DNA from: Agelas oroides
Taxonomy: Eukaryota > Porifera > Demospongiae > Agelasida > Agelasidae
DNA: 64,000 nt
Direction: 5' to 3'
Assembly (NCBI GenBank): GCA_949130485.1
Contig: OX422184.1
Span: 11,477,996-11,541,995 of the forward strand
The notes under the pieces were generated by a model. The model was not told the DNA's origin. It did not search any database and saw nothing but the letters and a program-made list of their open reading frames with translations. Below are positions 63,371 through 64,000 of this stretch, piece by piece (position 1 is the first letter of the stretch; each line of letters starts with the position of its first letter). The position numbers were made by a program, and so were the translations under genes.

Positions 63371-64000
63371 TATGCAATCAGATTGTGGAATGAAACCACA
63401 AGGAACGTGATCCCGTCACATGGGCACGAGGCCAAAAGTGCCAACCATGCAATAGTCTCCTACATACGTGTGGCAGTGGTGTTGAGTTTGCGGGAGATCG
63501 GTGGACGATTGAAATCGGAGAGCGCTGTTTACCCATACGGGTTATCAAGGCAAACTCCCTGATTGTCTGTTGGCACTGGCTGAGGTCCCAATCAACTGAG
63601 ACAATCTGTCGGAATTTGTGTATAAACAGTGTCCATCCGACCCAGATAGATAAATACGGAAGATAGCATACTAGAGCATCGCTTGTTTAACTCTCTCTTG
63701 CTTCATCTTGCACGCGTTTGCATGATAGTCAGCTGACATCAACGGTTGCAGTAAGGTGTGTCCTACTGTAGCACGCGTTTGATGACGTTTACATTAGCGA
63801 CAGGTGCTACCAAGCCCCTTTCCCGATTTTTTGGACGGTGCCTGGGAGCGAAGCTACACCTCACTTGTGCCTTGTACCTAGCCACAGAGCTGTACAGAAA
63901 ACGATGAGAATTCACCAGTACTTGCATCTGATACCCCCATCATGTCATGTGACAGAGTACACGTATGTGCCACGCTTAGCAAAAACCTGGCACTTCCCGC
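63371..64000. other. No gene seen
   Basis: An inverse TAGCTTCGCTCCCAGGC-like terminus is near 63,840-63,857 and may be a further member of the family at 9278. Nothing else. Confidence 0.35.

Noticed and set aside
1-64000. CRISPR arrays, bacterial operons, rRNA or tRNA genes
   Set aside because: None seen. The tandem arrays present are minisatellites or coding repeats, and the gene structure is eukaryotic.

Overview
The window looks like a transposon-dense stretch of an invertebrate metazoan genome. A demosponge is my best guess. The grounds are introns of about 62-80 nt with GT/AG ends, very many short inverted-repeat elements, and the mix of transposon classes (Penelope, DIRS, Ty3/gypsy, Helitron, P-like, piggyBac, hAT-like). 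Nothing bacterial is present: no operons, ribosome sites or CRISPR. I could not run a database search, so the species is inference.

Layout. From 0 to 7 kb there are Penelope-like scraps, including a 3' GIY-YIG end on the minus strand, and a decayed Ty3/gypsy element. From 8 to 17 kb there are dispersed repeats, a MULE-like element with a 9-bp target duplication, a broken P-element-like (THAP9-type) transposase, a gag scrap and a TTAA element followed by a partial copy of itself. From 18 to 23 kb there is a second Penelope element, a minisatellite and a 1.4-kb inverted-repeat element carrying a zinc-finger fragment. From 24 to 28.5 kb there are piggyBac-like and DIRS-like remnants around another TTAA element. 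From 29.5 to 36.9 kb lies a minus-strand Helitron (charged-repeat N terminus, HUH Rep, Pif1 helicase) with two more decayed N-terminal copies upstream of it. From 37 to 40.6 kb there are small elements and tandem repeats.

From 40.68 to 51.63 kb on the minus strand I can assemble one gene of 25 coding exons. Every exon junction agrees in phase. The predicted protein is about 935 aa and reads, in order, OTU/vertnin-like cysteine protease, PHD finger, Ulp1-type (C48) protease and a KMT5A/SET8-like methyltransferase domain. Catalytic residues are visible in all three enzymatic parts. The gene contains a ladder of duplicated 36-45-nt mini-exons, and one 14-nt tandem duplication puts it out of frame in the Ulp1 part. 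A complete 4.5-kb Ty3/gypsy retrotransposon with identical 216-bp LTRs sits inside what was a 73-nt intron. That retrotransposon has an unusually clear -1 frameshift signal between gag and protease.

From 51.7 to 64 kb there are mostly non-autonomous inverted-repeat elements (hAT-like with 5- and 8-bp duplications, a TA element, TTAA elements, a 129-bp foldback), an ORF of 15-residue repeats and a further copy of the dispersed repeat seen near the P-like transposase. Apart from the OTU-PHD-Ulp1-SET gene I see no convincing host gene. A possible small gene at 37.3-39.0 kb is listed with low confidence.
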